A stretch of DNA of 64,000 bases from Planctomycetota bacterium. GTDB taxonomy: Bacteria > Planctomycetota > UBA8108 > UBA1146. Shown here piece by piece: positions 7,951 to 17,413 of the stretch (positions are counted from its first letter, which is position 1; every line of letters begins with the position of its first letter). The stretch lies in the NCBI GenBank assembly GCA_016776905.1, contig JADHSM010000006.1, positions 1 to 64,000 on the forward strand. The letters run 5' to 3'. A model generated the notes under the pieces. It worked only from the letters and a program-made list of their open reading frames with translations, was not told where the DNA came from and did no database searches. The position numbers and the translations under genes are program-made.

Positions 7951-8499
7951 ATGTTAGAGAGCCTAGCGGAGTCACAGGATTGGATCTACCACCTCGTATT
8001 GCTCAGTTCTTCGATGGGAGGCGCACTTCTTATCGCACTGGGTATTCCGGGACAATTTCTACCTGTCCTGGTCTCAGGAGTCTTTTGGCTGGTGGCGGGG
8101 GATTCTGCCACAGAAGAAATGAGTCCCTCAGCGACAGAATTGGCAGTTCTCTTGAGTCTGGGCGTCATGGCCGAATTACTGGAATTCGTCAGTGGCTGGC
8201 TGGGGGGGCGGACGGCTGGATCCCGTTGGCAAGGAACCTTGGGCGGCATGCTCGGGGGGTTTTTGGGAGCCATTTTTGGAAATATTCTAATGCCTTTTGT
8301 CGGGGGAATTTTCGGCATCATTGCCGGAACCTTCGTGGGGGCTGTTTTCGGAGAAAAGATGGCCCCTCAGGAGGGCGGCAACGAACATGCGATTCAGGTT
8401 GGTCTGGCTTCAGCAATTGGGCGGACATTAGGCCTTGTGGGGAAATTGGCGGTGGTTCTGGGGATTGGATTCTGGGCCATTTTACGACTGATTTTTTAA
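7951..8499 (+). CDS. DUF456 membrane protein
   Basis: The 182-residue sequence has strongly hydrophobic, Gly-rich segments: GGALLIALGIPGQFLPVLVSG, then GTLGGMLGGFLGAIFGNILMPFVGGIFGIIAGTFVGAVFGE, then a C-terminal helix. This arrangement fits the DUF456 family of small integral membrane proteins with tandem glycine-zipper-like helices. AAAGGA precedes the ATG by 9 bases. The gene is divergent from the lipoprotein/GT39 pair. The family has no settled function. Confidence 0.8.
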   Translation: MLESLAESQDWIYHLVLLSSSMGGALLIALGIPGQFLPVLVSGVFWLVAGDSATEEMSPSATELAVLLSLGVMAELLEFVSGWLGGRTAGSRWQGTLGGMLGGFLGAIFGNILMPFVGGIFGIIAGTFVGAVFGEKMAPQEGGNEHAIQVGLASAIGRTLGLVGKLAVVLGIGFWAILRLIF

Positions 8500-8616
8500 G
8501 GAAATGACCACGGGGCGAGGTCCTTGTTAGCGCTTGAAGACCGCAGAATTTGGTCGAGATGATCGTTTTTTCGGCCGTTGATTCGGGAGTCCTTTCCGGT
8601 TTGCCCAGAGGTCAAC

Positions 8617-8644
8617 TTGACAGATCTCGGACGGGGGATATCCT
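8617..8644 (+). promoter_or_regulatory. Candidate sigma-70 promoter upstream of tRNA-Asp
   Basis: TTGACA (8617-8622) and TATCCT (8639-8644) are separated by 16 bp, about 85 bp before the tRNA-Asp gene. The -35 is consensus. The leader would be longer than usual for a tRNA, so the assignment is tentative. Confidence 0.4.
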
Positions 8645-8729
8645 TCATCGTCTGGCTTGTACCTTTTGTAAACAAAAGTGCGAGTCACCTACCAAAGTCC
8701 GTAGGACTCCTCAGGGGCCTCGACTGGTA

Positions 8730-8806
8730 GGGGACGTAGCTCAATTGGTTAGAGTCCCGGCCTGTCGAGCCGGTTGTTGCGGGTTCGAGTCCCGTCGTCC
8801 TCGCCA
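8730..8806 (+). tRNA. tRNA-Asp (anticodon GTC)
   Basis: The gene forms a full cloverleaf with acceptor GGGGACG/CGTCCTC (one G-U), anticodon stem CCGGC/GCCGG around CTGTCGA (anticodon GTC), T arm GCGGGTTCGAGTCCCGT, discriminator G as expected for Asp, and encoded CCA. Confidence 0.96.
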
Positions 8807-9330
8807 GTCGTGGCCCTTTTTTCATGATTCCCATCATGATTTGAAGCGCCGTATTCTCAGCATGTATTCTCAGCACGTATTCTCAGCATGTATTTTCAGC
8901 ATGTATTTTCAGCACGTATTCTCAGCACGTCATCTCAGCACAGGCCACGAGTGGGTTCTCTGAACTTCATTCTTACATTCCCCATAATTAATAAACCTTC
9001 TTCAATGAGTGTCAAAACTCGTGGATGAAATGATTGTTGATATCGCTGCTGTTGATATCGCCGCCGTTGAAATTGTCAGAGTTTGGATTTATTCAGAGTT
9101 CTCCCGGATATGAGGGGGATTCATATTCATCAGGTGGGAAGTGATTCTGCCAGCACGCTCACTTCAGCACGATTCTTTTTACAGGCCCACTTCCACGTCC
9201 TCTTCGATGGGTGCTTGCGAAGAATCGTAAGGGACCTGATGCTCTTCTACACTTCGTCGTGTGCAGCGTGGTGAGCATCGTCTCTTCTCAACGGTCCTTC
9301 ACTCATGATCTGGCACTGAAAGGAATTGTT
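8807..9330. other. Gene-free gap of about 520 bp with tandem repeats
   Basis: I find no convincing gene here. The segment holds a T-run followed by a small hairpin (TCATGAT/ATCATGA, 8822-8839) that may terminate tRNA-Asp, a 7 x 13-bp tandem array (8851-8941), an AT-rich stretch, and a 15-bp repeat (GTTGATATCGCYGCY, two copies plus a partial, from 9036). The 63-residue ORF at 9083 has no start signal or recognisable content. The promoter of the gene at 9331 should lie in the right part. Confidence 0.7.
8851..8941. repeat. Seven 13-bp tandem repeats
   Basis: Units follow GTATTYTCAGCAY. Six are close to identical and the last is GTCATCTCAGCAC. There are no spacers, so this is not a CRISPR array. 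Confidence 0.92.
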
Positions 9331-10164
9331 ATGAGGAAAGCAGTCTGTTCATGGTCGTTACGCCCAGAAAACACTGAAGACCTTGTCGTGCAGGTTCAAG
9401 ATACAGGAGTGAATTCGATTCAGTTGGCCCTGGATCCTATACGACGCGCTAACAACGCCTTCGAAGAATTGAGGGTGATTCAGTCTGCTGGGATTTCTGT
9501 CGTCAGTGGGATGATGGAGATGATCGGAGAAGATTATTCCACCTTCGATTCTATTCGGAAAACTGGAGGCGTTCGCCCGGATGAAACCTGGGAGATGAAT
9601 GTAGAGTCTGCAAAGAGTAATGCTCTTCTCGCTCAGCAAGTGGGACTCTCTCTCGTGACCTTTCATGCAGGGTTTATTCCGCATGACGACACCGATCCTG
9701 AAAGAGGTCAGATGCTGGAGAGGTTGTCGACGATAGCAGACATTTTTTCAGCTCAGGGATGTGACATCGCTCTGGAAACAGGCCAAGAGACTGCAGACAC
9801 ACTTGTAGAAGTCTTGTCGGACCTAGGGAGAGAGGATGTTGGAGTGAACTTTGACCCCGCCAACATGATTCTTTATGGCATGGGAGATCCGATTCAAGCT
9901 CTCGATCGATTGGCGCCATGGGTCAAGCAGATTCACATCAAGGATGCTCTGGGTGCCGATTCTCCGGGTGTATGGGGCACTGAAGTTCCTGCAGGAGACG
10001 GTGCTGTGGAGTGGGATAATTTCTTTGAACTCTTGAGCAGCCATTCCTTGGACGTTGACCTTGTCATCGAGAGAGAGGCCGGCGAAGAACGTGTCCGTGA
10101 TGTACGAATCGCTTCTGATCGAATTGATCAGTGGTTGTCGAAAAGGGATAGGGGGATGGCATGA
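9331..10164 (+). CDS. Sugar phosphate isomerase/epimerase-fold (TIM barrel) protein
   Basis: The start is set at ATG 9331, just after AAAGGA, not at the track start 9211. The 277-residue product is a xylose-isomerase-like TIM barrel: LVTFHAGFIPHDD, CDIALETGQETAD, VGVNFDPANMILYG and IHIKDA carry the His/Glu/Asp residues that bind a divalent metal in this superfamily. It has no signal peptide, so it acts in the cytosol. It overlaps by four bases the Gfo/Idh/MocA gene that follows, a pairing common in catabolism of rare or oxidised sugars. The substrate cannot be told from sequence. Confidence 0.85.
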   Translation: MRKAVCSWSLRPENTEDLVVQVQDTGVNSIQLALDPIRRANNAFEELRVIQSAGISVVSGMMEMIGEDYSTFDSIRKTGGVRPDETWEMNVESAKSNALLAQQVGLSLVTFHAGFIPHDDTDPERGQMLERLSTIADIFSAQGCDIALETGQETADTLVEVLSDLGREDVGVNFDPANMILYGMGDPIQALDRLAPWVKQIHIKDALGADSPGVWGTEVPAGDGAVEWDNFFELLSSHSLDVDLVIEREAGEERVRDVRIASDRIDQWLSKRDRGMA

Positions 10165-11168
10165 CCATTGGAATCGGAATCATTGGTTTTGGATTCATGG
10201 GAAAGACCCATCTTGAGGCGTATCAAGGGGCCATTCGCAATGGCAGCGATGCTCAACTCGTCTCTGTATATAGTTTCGATGTGGACTCTACAAAGTCAGG
10301 GAATGTCGAGACAGGGGCAGCAGAAGCAGTTGATCTGGACAGTCTCGGAATCCATCGAGCGGATTCTCTGGAGGAACTCCTCACCGATGACCGGGTCACC
10401 GCTGTCAGTATTTGTACTCCCACGGATACCCATGTCGAATTAGCCAGTTCTGCTATGAGGGCTGGGAAAGATGTACTCGTCGAAAAACCAGTGGCACTCA
10501 CTCCTGAGAGTATCGCCGAATTAAGTACTGTGGCTGAGGAGACAGGCTGTCTCTGTATGCCGGCGATGTGTATGCGGTTTTGGCCGGGATGGTCGTGGCT
10601 TCATGATCAAATAAGGACAGGGCAATTCGGCCCTGTGATCTCTGCGCGCTTTCAGCGAATCGGTGCCGCCCCAGGTTGGAGTCAGGACTTTTATGGAGAT
10701 GAGCGCCGCTCTGGAGGCGCTTTAACAGATCTCCATATTCATGATGTGGATTTCATTATTTCAACTTTCGGTCTCCCTTCTCAAGTGAGTTGTAGTGGGA
10801 GTCATGACCAAATGATGTCGACATTTGATTATCCAGATGGCCCACACTCTGTGACTGCAGAAGGGGCTTGGTATCCGGTCGCGAACTACCCTTTTCAAAT
10901 GAGATATAGGGTTTGTTTCTCAAAGGTCATCGCCGATTACGACATGGCTCGTGAAGGTGAAGAGTTGAAATTGTATTCAGGAGACCGGGAAGAAGTTATC
11001 CCCCTCAAAGAAACGAGCGGCTACCAATTGGAAATCGAACACTTCCTTTCCGTGGTAGAGAATGGAGTTCAACCGCGCACTCCAAATTTGAGAGAGGCTG
11101 AAGAGGTGGCTCGTTGGATTCAGGCTGAAGCCGTCAGCCTTTCAAGTGGAGACAAGGCGAGCCCTTAA
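10161..11168 (+). CDS. Cytosolic Gfo/Idh/MocA-family oxidoreductase
   Basis: This is a 335-residue NAD(P)-dependent dehydrogenase. The Rossmann motif is IGIIGFGFMGKTHLEAY at the N-terminus. The family motif VLVEKPVAL and a catalytic-region LHIHDVDFI follow. Start ATG 10161 overlaps the upstream stop (ATGA) and has AGGGGG upstream. Unlike the three homologues in the downstream operon it has no Tat signal, so it works in the cytosol, probably on the same sugar as the isomerase-fold partner. A bidirectional terminator follows. Confidence 0.88.
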   Translation: MTIGIGIIGFGFMGKTHLEAYQGAIRNGSDAQLVSVYSFDVDSTKSGNVETGAAEAVDLDSLGIHRADSLEELLTDDRVTAVSICTPTDTHVELASSAMRAGKDVLVEKPVALTPESIAELSTVAEETGCLCMPAMCMRFWPGWSWLHDQIRTGQFGPVISARFQRIGAAPGWSQDFYGDERRSGGALTDLHIHDVDFIISTFGLPSQVSCSGSHDQMMSTFDYPDGPHSVTAEGAWYPVANYPFQMRYRVCFSKVIADYDMAREGEELKLYSGDREEVIPLKETSGYQLEIEHFLSVVENGVQPRTPNLREAEEVARWIQAEAVSLSSGDKASP

Positions 11169-11193
11169 TCACTGAAAAATCGAGAAAAAAATT

Positions 11194-11226
11194 GAGGGGA
11201 CTTGCGTGAGCAAGTCCCCTCTTTTC
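11194..11226. terminator. Bidirectional Rho-independent terminator
   Basis: A perfect 12-bp stem (GAGGGGACTTGC) with loop GTGA has TTTTCTT after it on the plus strand and AATTTTTTTCTCG after it on the minus strand. It ends the Gfo/Idh gene from the left and the dockerin gene from the right. Confidence 0.9.
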
Positions 11227-11269
11227 TTGGAACCGAACCCCGAAGGATTCGGGTGCATTGGTCCGTTGA

Positions 11270-12616
11270 TTAGTTACAGCTGGGATAGGCCAAGCAATCG
11301 ATCGGCTGCTGATTTGCAGCGATACCGCAATCCGGGAATGGTGCACTGGGCATAGTGCCATCGAGGAACTGATAGTTGATGACGAAAACGGGATCAGCAG
11401 TGTCGTAGACTCCGTCGTTGTTGGCATCATTGGCACCATTACAGTCAGTGTGAGGGCCTCCGAGGAATAGATCGGAAAGCATCCAGACCGCATCGGCAAC
11501 GTCAGTTCTGCTGTCAGCATTCGCATCGCTGCGCAAGAACGGGGTGACTGAAACGGCCTCAAGTGTAATCGTGGCGTCGTTCAGCTGTGCTGGGTATGAG
11601 TTTCCTGCAACCACCATCACATTGCTGACATTGGGAGATCCGAGTCCACCCGACCAGTTCAGGTTTGTTGTGGCTCCATCTTCGTCACCTGTGAGTGCTC
11701 CAGCGACTGCGGAGTACTGCGCTTCAATAATGGCGTCTCCACCTGTATTGAACGTAATGGTTTCGGCTCCGATAAAGGAGTAAACAACTCCGGCTGTCCA
11801 GCCGTCAGCGTAAATACTGGTCTCTGCAAATCCGGGTCCGGCTCCACCGTCAAGGGCTGCAACAGGCCCGACAAAGGTTACGGAAGTGGGTTCTAGCAAT
11901 GTGTTGTCATGTGCGAGTCCCATCGAGAATCCCTGAGTGGTATTGGGGAATGGGGTTCCGAGTGCGCTGTTGTCCACTTCGGCCGCGCTCACATCGACAC
12001 TGAAGGAAGCGGAGCCATCGTCTGGAGAGTAATTGACGGTTTCGCTAGAGGCGGTGTAGGAGAAGGTGGGGTCGGGGATATCGAGAACCTCGACAGATCC
12101 GCTATTTTGAGTCGGAGTCGTCGATGCTCCACCGATAACGACCACGGTGCTGACAGGTGGGCTTCCTAAAGTACTGCAGTAGTCCAGGGGGTAAGTGCCA
12201 GGAGTTGCGGCAGAATCCACGTCGTAAGTTGTCGTGGCCATGAGGAAGTCACTCGATCCAGAAGCAAGCACTGCACAACCGGTGAAGCAAATTACGACAC
12301 CCTGTGTCCAGCCTTCTGCGTAGATGCTGGTTTCTATGAAGTCAGCGGGGCTACCACTTTTGACGGTAGATGTACTGTTGGCTGCTCCTGCGCCGTCTGA
12401 GATGGAATTCGCAGTGAGATCCGCCGGATGGCAAACACCGAGGGACCAGCCCTGAATGTCTCCAGCACCGGAGTCCATAGTGAAATCGATATCGACACTT
12501 GCGCCAGCAGCGGCCGTTGCGTCGCTCGCGTTCATGGTTTGTGCCTCTAGATTGGGGGAGCTCAAGACAATTAGAACGATACAAAACGGGAGTAAGAAAT
12601 AGCGTGACATTGTCAT
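11270..12616 (-). CDS. Secreted protein with two repeated domains and a C-terminal dockerin
   Basis: The start is one of two ATGs (12616 or 12610) preceded by GGAAGG on the minus strand. The signal peptide is MSRYFLLPFCIVLIVLSSPNLEAQ. Two related units of about 165 residues follow, each with the signature ETSIYAxGWTxGVV and ending in a glycine/serine strand (GSPPVSTVVVIGG, GSPNVSNVMVVAG). They may be cohesin-like beta sandwiches, but that is a guess. The C-terminus has two EF-hand-like dockerin repeats (SDANADSRTDVADAVWML, NDANNDGVYDTADPVFVI) and a Cys tail (FPDCG..LAYPSCN). It is likely secreted and may be surface-attached through the C-terminal module. Confidence 0.75.
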   Translation of the reverse strand: MTMSRYFLLPFCIVLIVLSSPNLEAQTMNASDATAAAGASVDIDFTMDSGAGDIQGWSLGVCHPADLTANSISDGAGAANSTSTVKSGSPADFIETSIYAEGWTQGVVICFTGCAVLASGSSDFLMATTTYDVDSAATPGTYPLDYCSTLGSPPVSTVVVIGGASTTPTQNSGSVEVLDIPDPTFSYTASSETVNYSPDDGSASFSVDVSAAEVDNSALGTPFPNTTQGFSMGLAHDNTLLEPTSVTFVGPVAALDGGAGPGFAETSIYADGWTAGVVYSFIGAETITFNTGGDAIIEAQYSAVAGALTGDEDGATTNLNWSGGLGSPNVSNVMVVAGNSYPAQLNDATITLEAVSVTPFLRSDANADSRTDVADAVWMLSDLFLGGPHTDCNGANDANNDGVYDTADPVFVINYQFLDGTMPSAPFPDCGIAANQQPIDCLAYPSCN

Positions 12617-12790
12617 CTGGCCTTCCAGGGGAATAGCGAATCGTGCCGTCTCGATAAAATGACGACGTTTGTAAATACAGGTGTCGAGAAATCTCGCCAC
12701 AGGTTAATAGTTTCTAGGTGTTTACAAAAGGATTCAAGTATTACTTTGGTAAATAAAACTAGTTTCTTTTAATCGGCGAAAATGAAACTT

Positions 12791-13495
12791 CTAAAGTGGT
12801 TTTATTGTCACGTATCTGAAGTATAGGGGCGATCCGTGGCTTTGGAGTTCAATCGGCCCCCGGGATGGGATAGTTTGGGATCTGTCCCAGTAGTTTTCTA
12901 ACTTTGTGTCGTTTACAACTAAGGTGTCATTTAAGTAGACCGTGACCTGCGTCCCCCGGATTTGGATTCGGAAATGGTTCCAATTTCCGGGGGGATGATC
13001 CGCCGCGACAAGAGGCTTGGATCCACCATTTTGATTGTTGTAGAGGCCTCCAGAGCCCTCTGGATGCTGCAGGATGTCCCAAATCTGTACCTGGGGACAA
13101 CCCCGGAGATAGATACCACTGTCGCCCCCGGGTGTGATCTTCCACTCAAGGCAGAGCTCGAAGTCTTCAAATTCCTCTTGAGTGACGAGATGAGAGCCTT
13201 TTCCGTCAAAAAAGAGACTGTTGTCCTCCACATGCCAGTGTTGAAGCATGAGGCGATCCGCCTCTTCTTGCTCTTTGGTCCTCTCGGAGGGGGACAAGGA
13301 AGCTTTTCTAGAGGGAGGAGCGATCAAACCGGTCCAGCCCGTCAGATCGGTGCCATTAAAGAGCTGGATGGGGTTCATAGGAGTCACAGTTTGCGGGATC
13401 GAGCCACACCCCTGAATCAAGCTGGTGATCAATAGCAGGAGAATCAGCGATTGCTGACCCCGCAGGTGAATCGTGTCGGCCATCTTTGGGGGCAT
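12791..13495 (-). CDS. DUF1080 (3-keto-disaccharide hydrolase-type) lipoprotein
   Basis: The start is set at ATG 13495, six bases after AAAGGA, ten residues inside the track ORF. A lipoprotein signal ends in LITSLIQGC. The mature domain (FNGTDLTGWTG, GDSGIYLRG, GSGGLYNNQNG, WNHFRIQIRGTQVTVYLNDTLV, PIELQSHGSPLYFRYVTI) is the concanavalin-like DUF1080 fold. This family includes enzymes acting on 3-keto-glycosides, reported in gut Bacteroidetes. It is divergent from the sugar-oxidation operon, which supplies candidate enzymes to make 3-keto sugars. The link is inference. Confidence 0.85.
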   Translation of the reverse strand: MPPKMADTIHLRGQQSLILLLLITSLIQGCGSIPQTVTPMNPIQLFNGTDLTGWTGLIAPPSRKASLSPSERTKEQEEADRLMLQHWHVEDNSLFFDGKGSHLVTQEEFEDFELCLEWKITPGGDSGIYLRGCPQVQIWDILQHPEGSGGLYNNQNGGSKPLVAADHPPGNWNHFRIQIRGTQVTVYLNDTLVVNDTKLENYWDRSQTIPSRGPIELQSHGSPLYFRYVTIKPL

Positions 13496-13710
13496 CGCGA
13501 ATCCTTTCAGTGAGGAAGCGTCCATTTCCTTCGATCGGAATGCTATTTTGCCGAAGTGGGCGACTGTGGTCTCGGTCGTAGCCTCATGACAAGAATAGGC
13601 TTAGGATCTTTAACTTGTCGACATGGCTCTTTGCATGATTTCAGAATGCCTGTTTTTGGGAGGGGAATCCACCCTGCGCAGGTCTGAGACTTCCAGAGGA
13701 AAGGGGTGAA

Positions 13711-15063
13711 GTGACAAAATCTCTCACCAAGCAACTCAATTTTAAACTCTCCGGGATGATGTTTCTTCAATATGCCATCTGGGGAGCTTGGCTACCTTTG
13801 CTCTATCCCTACTTGAAAAATCATATGAAATTTTCCGATGGTGACATCGGAAACATGTTCGCTGTAGGTGCGGTGGGAGCGATTCTGGCTCCGTTTATCG
13901 CCGGGCAAGTGGCTGATCGATTCTTTCGTACAGAAAGGTTTTTGGGACTCAGTCACTTGTTGGGGGCTTTTGTGGTTTGGAAATTGGCCTCGATCGAGCC
14001 CGGTGAAGGGGCTGTCAATTCTTTCCTGATCTATAGTTTGATTTACTCGCTGATATATTCACCCACGCTCTCTCTGACAAACTCTCTTTGTTTTCATCAT
14101 ATTCCTGATCGGGATCGTGATTTTGGCAAAGTCCGAGTGTGGGGGACTGTGGGTTGGATCTTCGCTGGGATCCTGATTGGGCAGCATCTTCTGATCAATT
14201 ACGCGGGCGGAGATGCCGCAAATGCAGAATCTGCGAAGGTCTTTGCCGGGTACGCAGATGCCTTCCGATTATCAGCAATGATAGGAGGAGCGATGGGTCT
14301 CTATTGCTTCCTTCTTCCTGAGACTTCCCCCCAACCCAAGGCTGAAGATAATGCTGCGCTGGCTGCAATCGGCGAGGTTAAACGGCAACCCTTGTTGACC
14401 CTTTTCCTCCTAGCAGTGCCGATCTCATGTATCCATCAGTTTTACTTTGTGCATACCGCAGGATTTCTAGGTGAAGTTCAGAAACAATTCAATGCCGGTG
14501 ATTTTGCCAGTTCCATCAATATGATCTTTGGTATTGGTGGCGGCGGTTTGATGACCGTGGGGCAGATCAGTGAAATCGTCGTATTAGCACTGATCCCATT
14601 CTTAGCGGTCAAGCTCTCTCGTAAACAACTACTCCTGATCGGTTTGATCGCCTACGCATTACGTATGGCGATCTTCGCCTATGCGCCAGGTTTACTGGGA
14701 GACGGTGCGATGCCCGTCGTGATTTTGGGCGTCGCTTTGCATGGCCTATGTTTTGGTTGTTTCATTTTTGTCGCGTTCATGATTGTGGATGAAGAGTGTC
14801 GCTCGGATATTCGAGCCAGTGCGCAAAGTCTCTTTAACCTTGTGATCGTCGGCATAGGTACCATCGTCGGCAGTAAAATTGCTACGGGTGTCTCCGATTG
14901 GGCGAACGGCACGGGAGTCGTTTCCGGTGAAGAGTGGCATGCCCCATTCTCGCGCCTATTCGGGGTTCCCATGTGGGCGAGTTTGGTATGCATTCTTATT
15001 TTGTTAGTGATGTACCCCGCGGGATCCCGGTCCGGGACCGCCTCTGATCAGGAAGCGCAATGA
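13711..15063 (+). CDS. MFS permease of the nucleoside:H+ symporter type
   Basis: This is a 450-residue inner-membrane protein with about 12 hydrophobic segments. The N-terminus [23 protein letters not shown] and the adjoining segment match the NupG/XapB-like nucleoside:H+ symporter family. GTG 13711 is preceded by AGGAAAGGGG. Its stop overlaps the next start by four bases, making it the first gene of an eight-gene operon. In planctomycetes such permeases often sit with sugar oxidoreductases, so the real substrate may be a sugar or glycoside rather than a nucleoside. Confidence 0.82.
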   Translation: MTKSLTKQLNFKLSGMMFLQYAIWGAWLPLLYPYLKNHMKFSDGDIGNMFAVGAVGAILAPFIAGQVADRFFRTERFLGLSHLLGAFVVWKLASIEPGEGAVNSFLIYSLIYSLIYSPTLSLTNSLCFHHIPDRDRDFGKVRVWGTVGWIFAGILIGQHLLINYAGGDAANAESAKVFAGYADAFRLSAMIGGAMGLYCFLLPETSPQPKAEDNAALAAIGEVKRQPLLTLFLLAVPISCIHQFYFVHTAGFLGEVQKQFNAGDFASSINMIFGIGGGGLMTVGQISEIVVLALIPFLAVKLSRKQLLLIGLIAYALRMAIFAYAPGLLGDGAMPVVILGVALHGLCFGCFIFVAFMIVDEECRSDIRASAQSLFNLVIVGIGTIVGSKIATGVSDWANGTGVVSGEEWHAPFSRLFGVPMWASLVCILILLVMYPAGSRSGTASDQEAQ

Positions 15064-16028
15064 AGAGGCAGCAGAGACCACAAGTGGATCGCCGATCTTT
15101 TTTGAGCCTTGCGGGAGCGGGGCTAGCGACAGGCCTCATGGGTTGTGGAGGGTTCAGCATCGGTGGACTCGAGGTGATCCCACATTGTTCTCCCCCTTGT
15201 GGAGGTGAGCATATGAAATTCAAGATTTCATTGGCCGAGTGGTCGCTGCATCGATCGTTACAGTCTGGAAAGATGACGAATTTAGATTTCCCCGGAATGA
15301 CTCGAAATGATTTTGATCTGGATGCCGTGGAGTACGTCAATTCTTTCTTTAAGGATAAGGCGCAAGATGAAGCTTACCTCGATGAGTTGAAAAAACGTTG
15401 CGATGATCACGGAGTGCAAAGCCTTCTGATCATGTGTGACGGAGAGGGCCAATTGGGTGACCCTGACAGCAAATCCAGAGAAACAGCGATTCAAAATCAT
15501 CACCGTTGGGTGGACGCTGCCCGTCGTTTGGGCTGTCATTCGATTCGCGTGAATGCCGCCAGTCAGGGTTCCTATGAAGAACAGATGAAATTAGCGGCTG
15601 ATGGCCTGTCTCGATTAACGGAGTATGCTGCGAACCAGGAGTTGAATGTCATCGTCGAGAACCACGGAGGATTATCTTCCAATGGTGCTTGGTTGTCGGG
15701 GGTCATGAAAATGGTGAATCAGCCTCGTTGCGGAACCCTGCCGGATTTTGGCAACTTTAATCTGGGTGGCGGGAAGACATATGATCGCTATTTGGGTGTT
15801 CAGGAATTGATGCCTTTTGCCAAGGCGGTCAGTGCGAAAAGCCACGAGTTTTCTGAAGAAGGAAACGAGATCCATACCGATTACTCAAGGATGTTGAAGA
15901 TTGTCATGGACGCCGGATACGAGGGATACATTGGAATCGAGTTTGAGGGTGCCGGAGATGAAAAAGCCGGCATTTTGGCAACTCGTGATTTACTGCGGAA
16001 GATCCGATCCGAGTGCGCATCTGCTTAG
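15060..16028 (+). CDS. Tat-exported isomerase/epimerase-fold lipoprotein
   Basis: The 322-residue protein begins with a twin-arginine signal ([22 protein letters not shown]) whose LMGC looks like a lipobox. The mature part is a xylose-isomerase-like TIM barrel: [43 protein letters not shown] and [12 protein letters not shown] supply metal-binding Glu/Asp/His positions. It starts within the permease stop (ATGA). It is probably a periplasmic enzyme acting on the same sugar as the exported oxidoreductases around it. Confidence 0.85.
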   Translation: MKRQQRPQVDRRSFLSLAGAGLATGLMGCGGFSIGGLEVIPHCSPPCGGEHMKFKISLAEWSLHRSLQSGKMTNLDFPGMTRNDFDLDAVEYVNSFFKDKAQDEAYLDELKKRCDDHGVQSLLIMCDGEGQLGDPDSKSRETAIQNHHRWVDAARRLGCHSIRVNAASQGSYEEQMKLAADGLSRLTEYAANQELNVIVENHGGLSSNGAWLSGVMKMVNQPRCGTLPDFGNFNLGGGKTYDRYLGVQELMPFAKAVSAKSHEFSEEGNEIHTDYSRMLKIVMDAGYEGYIGIEFEGAGDEKAGILATRDLLRKIRSECASA

Positions 16029-16059
16029 AAACTGAATTTTGATATAGAAGGAGTTCTTC

Positions 16060-17400
16060 ATGAAAAATGAAAACGAAACAAACTCTGCTGGCACCGGTCG
16101 CAGAGATTTCCTCAAGGGGGCTGCAGTTGCTGCAGGCGCCCTTGCCGTTACCGGTTGCGTCGCACCTGGTGGAACCCGGATCACAGCCGAACCCGGAACA
16201 ATAGGGTCTTCCAAAAGTCGCTCTCCTGTCGGCGATGACGGCTTGGTAAAGATCGCTATTCTTGGCACTGGTGGAATGGGTGGCGGGCATATCGATTCCT
16301 TCCTTCGCTTCGCCAAAAAAGGCGAGGAGAAAGTTGAGATCGTTGCTGTTTGTGACGTGAATCTCGTTCGTCGCAAAGTTGCGGAAGACAAGGTGAATAA
16401 TTCACAGGGTGGTCAGGTCGAAGTTTACACCGATTACCGAGAAATGATTGAGCGTGATGATCTTCACGGCGTTCTGATTGCTTCTCCGGAACATTGGCAT
16501 GCAAAAATGGCGGAAGACTGTCTGATGGCAGGCAAAGATGTCTATCTTGAAAAGCCGATGACCTTAAGACTTCCAGAAGCACTTCGTTTAAGAGAGGTGG
16601 TTCGAAAGAATCCGGATGTTTTGATTCAAATAGGAACTCAAAAGATCATGCTCCCGAAGTACAAAGCGGCTCAAGAAATGCTGGGCGACGGAGCCATTGG
16701 CAAGTTGACCTTTAGTCAGACTTCATACTGTAGAAATTCTGAAAATGGAGAATGGTTATACTACGGGATCGATCCCAAGGTGCAGCCGGGTGAAACTCTT
16801 GATTGGGATATGTGGTGTGGACCTCTCGGAAAAAGAGAGTGGGATCCTGCGTTCTATGCTCGCTGGCGTCGTTACAAAGATGCATCCACGGGAATCATAG
16901 GAGATTTGTTGGTCCACGAAGTCACTCCACTGGTGATGGCGATGGACCAAGGTTGGCCGACGAGAGTTGTCGCCACCGGTGGTCACTATGTCGACAAGAA
17001 GATGGAGAACCACGATCAGGTGAACCTTCAGGTTCAGTTTGAAAAAGGGCATACGCTTATCGTGGCCGGTTCCACCTGTAATGAAAATGGCCTAGAGACC
17101 GTTGTACGAGGTCATAAGGGCACCGTTTATCTGAATGGCGGTAACTGCAAAATGGTGCCACAGAGGCTCTTTGCAGACGATGTCGACCCTCAAGAAGTGA
17201 TTTGCGAAAACATCGGGAACGACCAAGATGCTTTGAGGAAAAATTGGCTCGATTGCATTCGAACCCGTCGCCAACCCGATTCCAATGTCGAACTGGGTAC
17301 CAAAATAATGGTGATCGTGGACCTTGCGACCCGCTCCATGTGGGAGGGCAAAGCCTTCGAGTTTGATCCTGCATCGATGACGGCCTCTGCCATCGGATAG
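16060..17400 (+). CDS. Tat-exported Gfo/Idh/MocA oxidoreductase (first of three)
   Basis: This is a 446-residue protein with a Tat signal (RRDFLKGAAVAAGALAVTGC) that also fits a lipobox. The Rossmann motif ILGTGGMGGGHIDSF, the family motif VYLEKPMTL and the catalytic-region DLLVHEVTPL follow. AAGGAG lies seven bases before the ATG. Export of a Rossmann-fold dehydrogenase implies a tightly bound NAD(P), as known for Zymomonas glucose-fructose oxidoreductase. The sugar substrate is unknown. Confidence 0.9.
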   Translation: MKNENETNSAGTGRRDFLKGAAVAAGALAVTGCVAPGGTRITAEPGTIGSSKSRSPVGDDGLVKIAILGTGGMGGGHIDSFLRFAKKGEEKVEIVAVCDVNLVRRKVAEDKVNNSQGGQVEVYTDYREMIERDDLHGVLIASPEHWHAKMAEDCLMAGKDVYLEKPMTLRLPEALRLREVVRKNPDVLIQIGTQKIMLPKYKAAQEMLGDGAIGKLTFSQTSYCRNSENGEWLYYGIDPKVQPGETLDWDMWCGPLGKREWDPAFYARWRRYKDASTGIIGDLLVHEVTPLVMAMDQGWPTRVVATGGHYVDKKMENHDQVNLQVQFEKGHTLIVAGSTCNENGLETVVRGHKGTVYLNGGNCKMVPQRLFADDVDPQEVICENIGNDQDALRKNWLDCIRTRRQPDSNVELGTKIMVIVDLATRSMWEGKAFEFDPASMTASAIG

Positions 17401-17413
17401 TAGGAGTTGATCT

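Noticed and set aside
8851-8941. Possible CRISPR array
   Set aside because: The units are directly adjacent with no spacers, 13 bp long, and no cas genes are near.
8551-8963. 137-residue plus-strand ORF across tRNA-Asp
   Set aside because: It translates the tRNA (VAQLVRVPACRAGCCGFESRRP) and the 13-bp repeats.
9083-9274. 63-residue ORF in the gene-free gap
   Set aside because: No Shine-Dalgarno, no recognisable composition and no coupling to neighbours.
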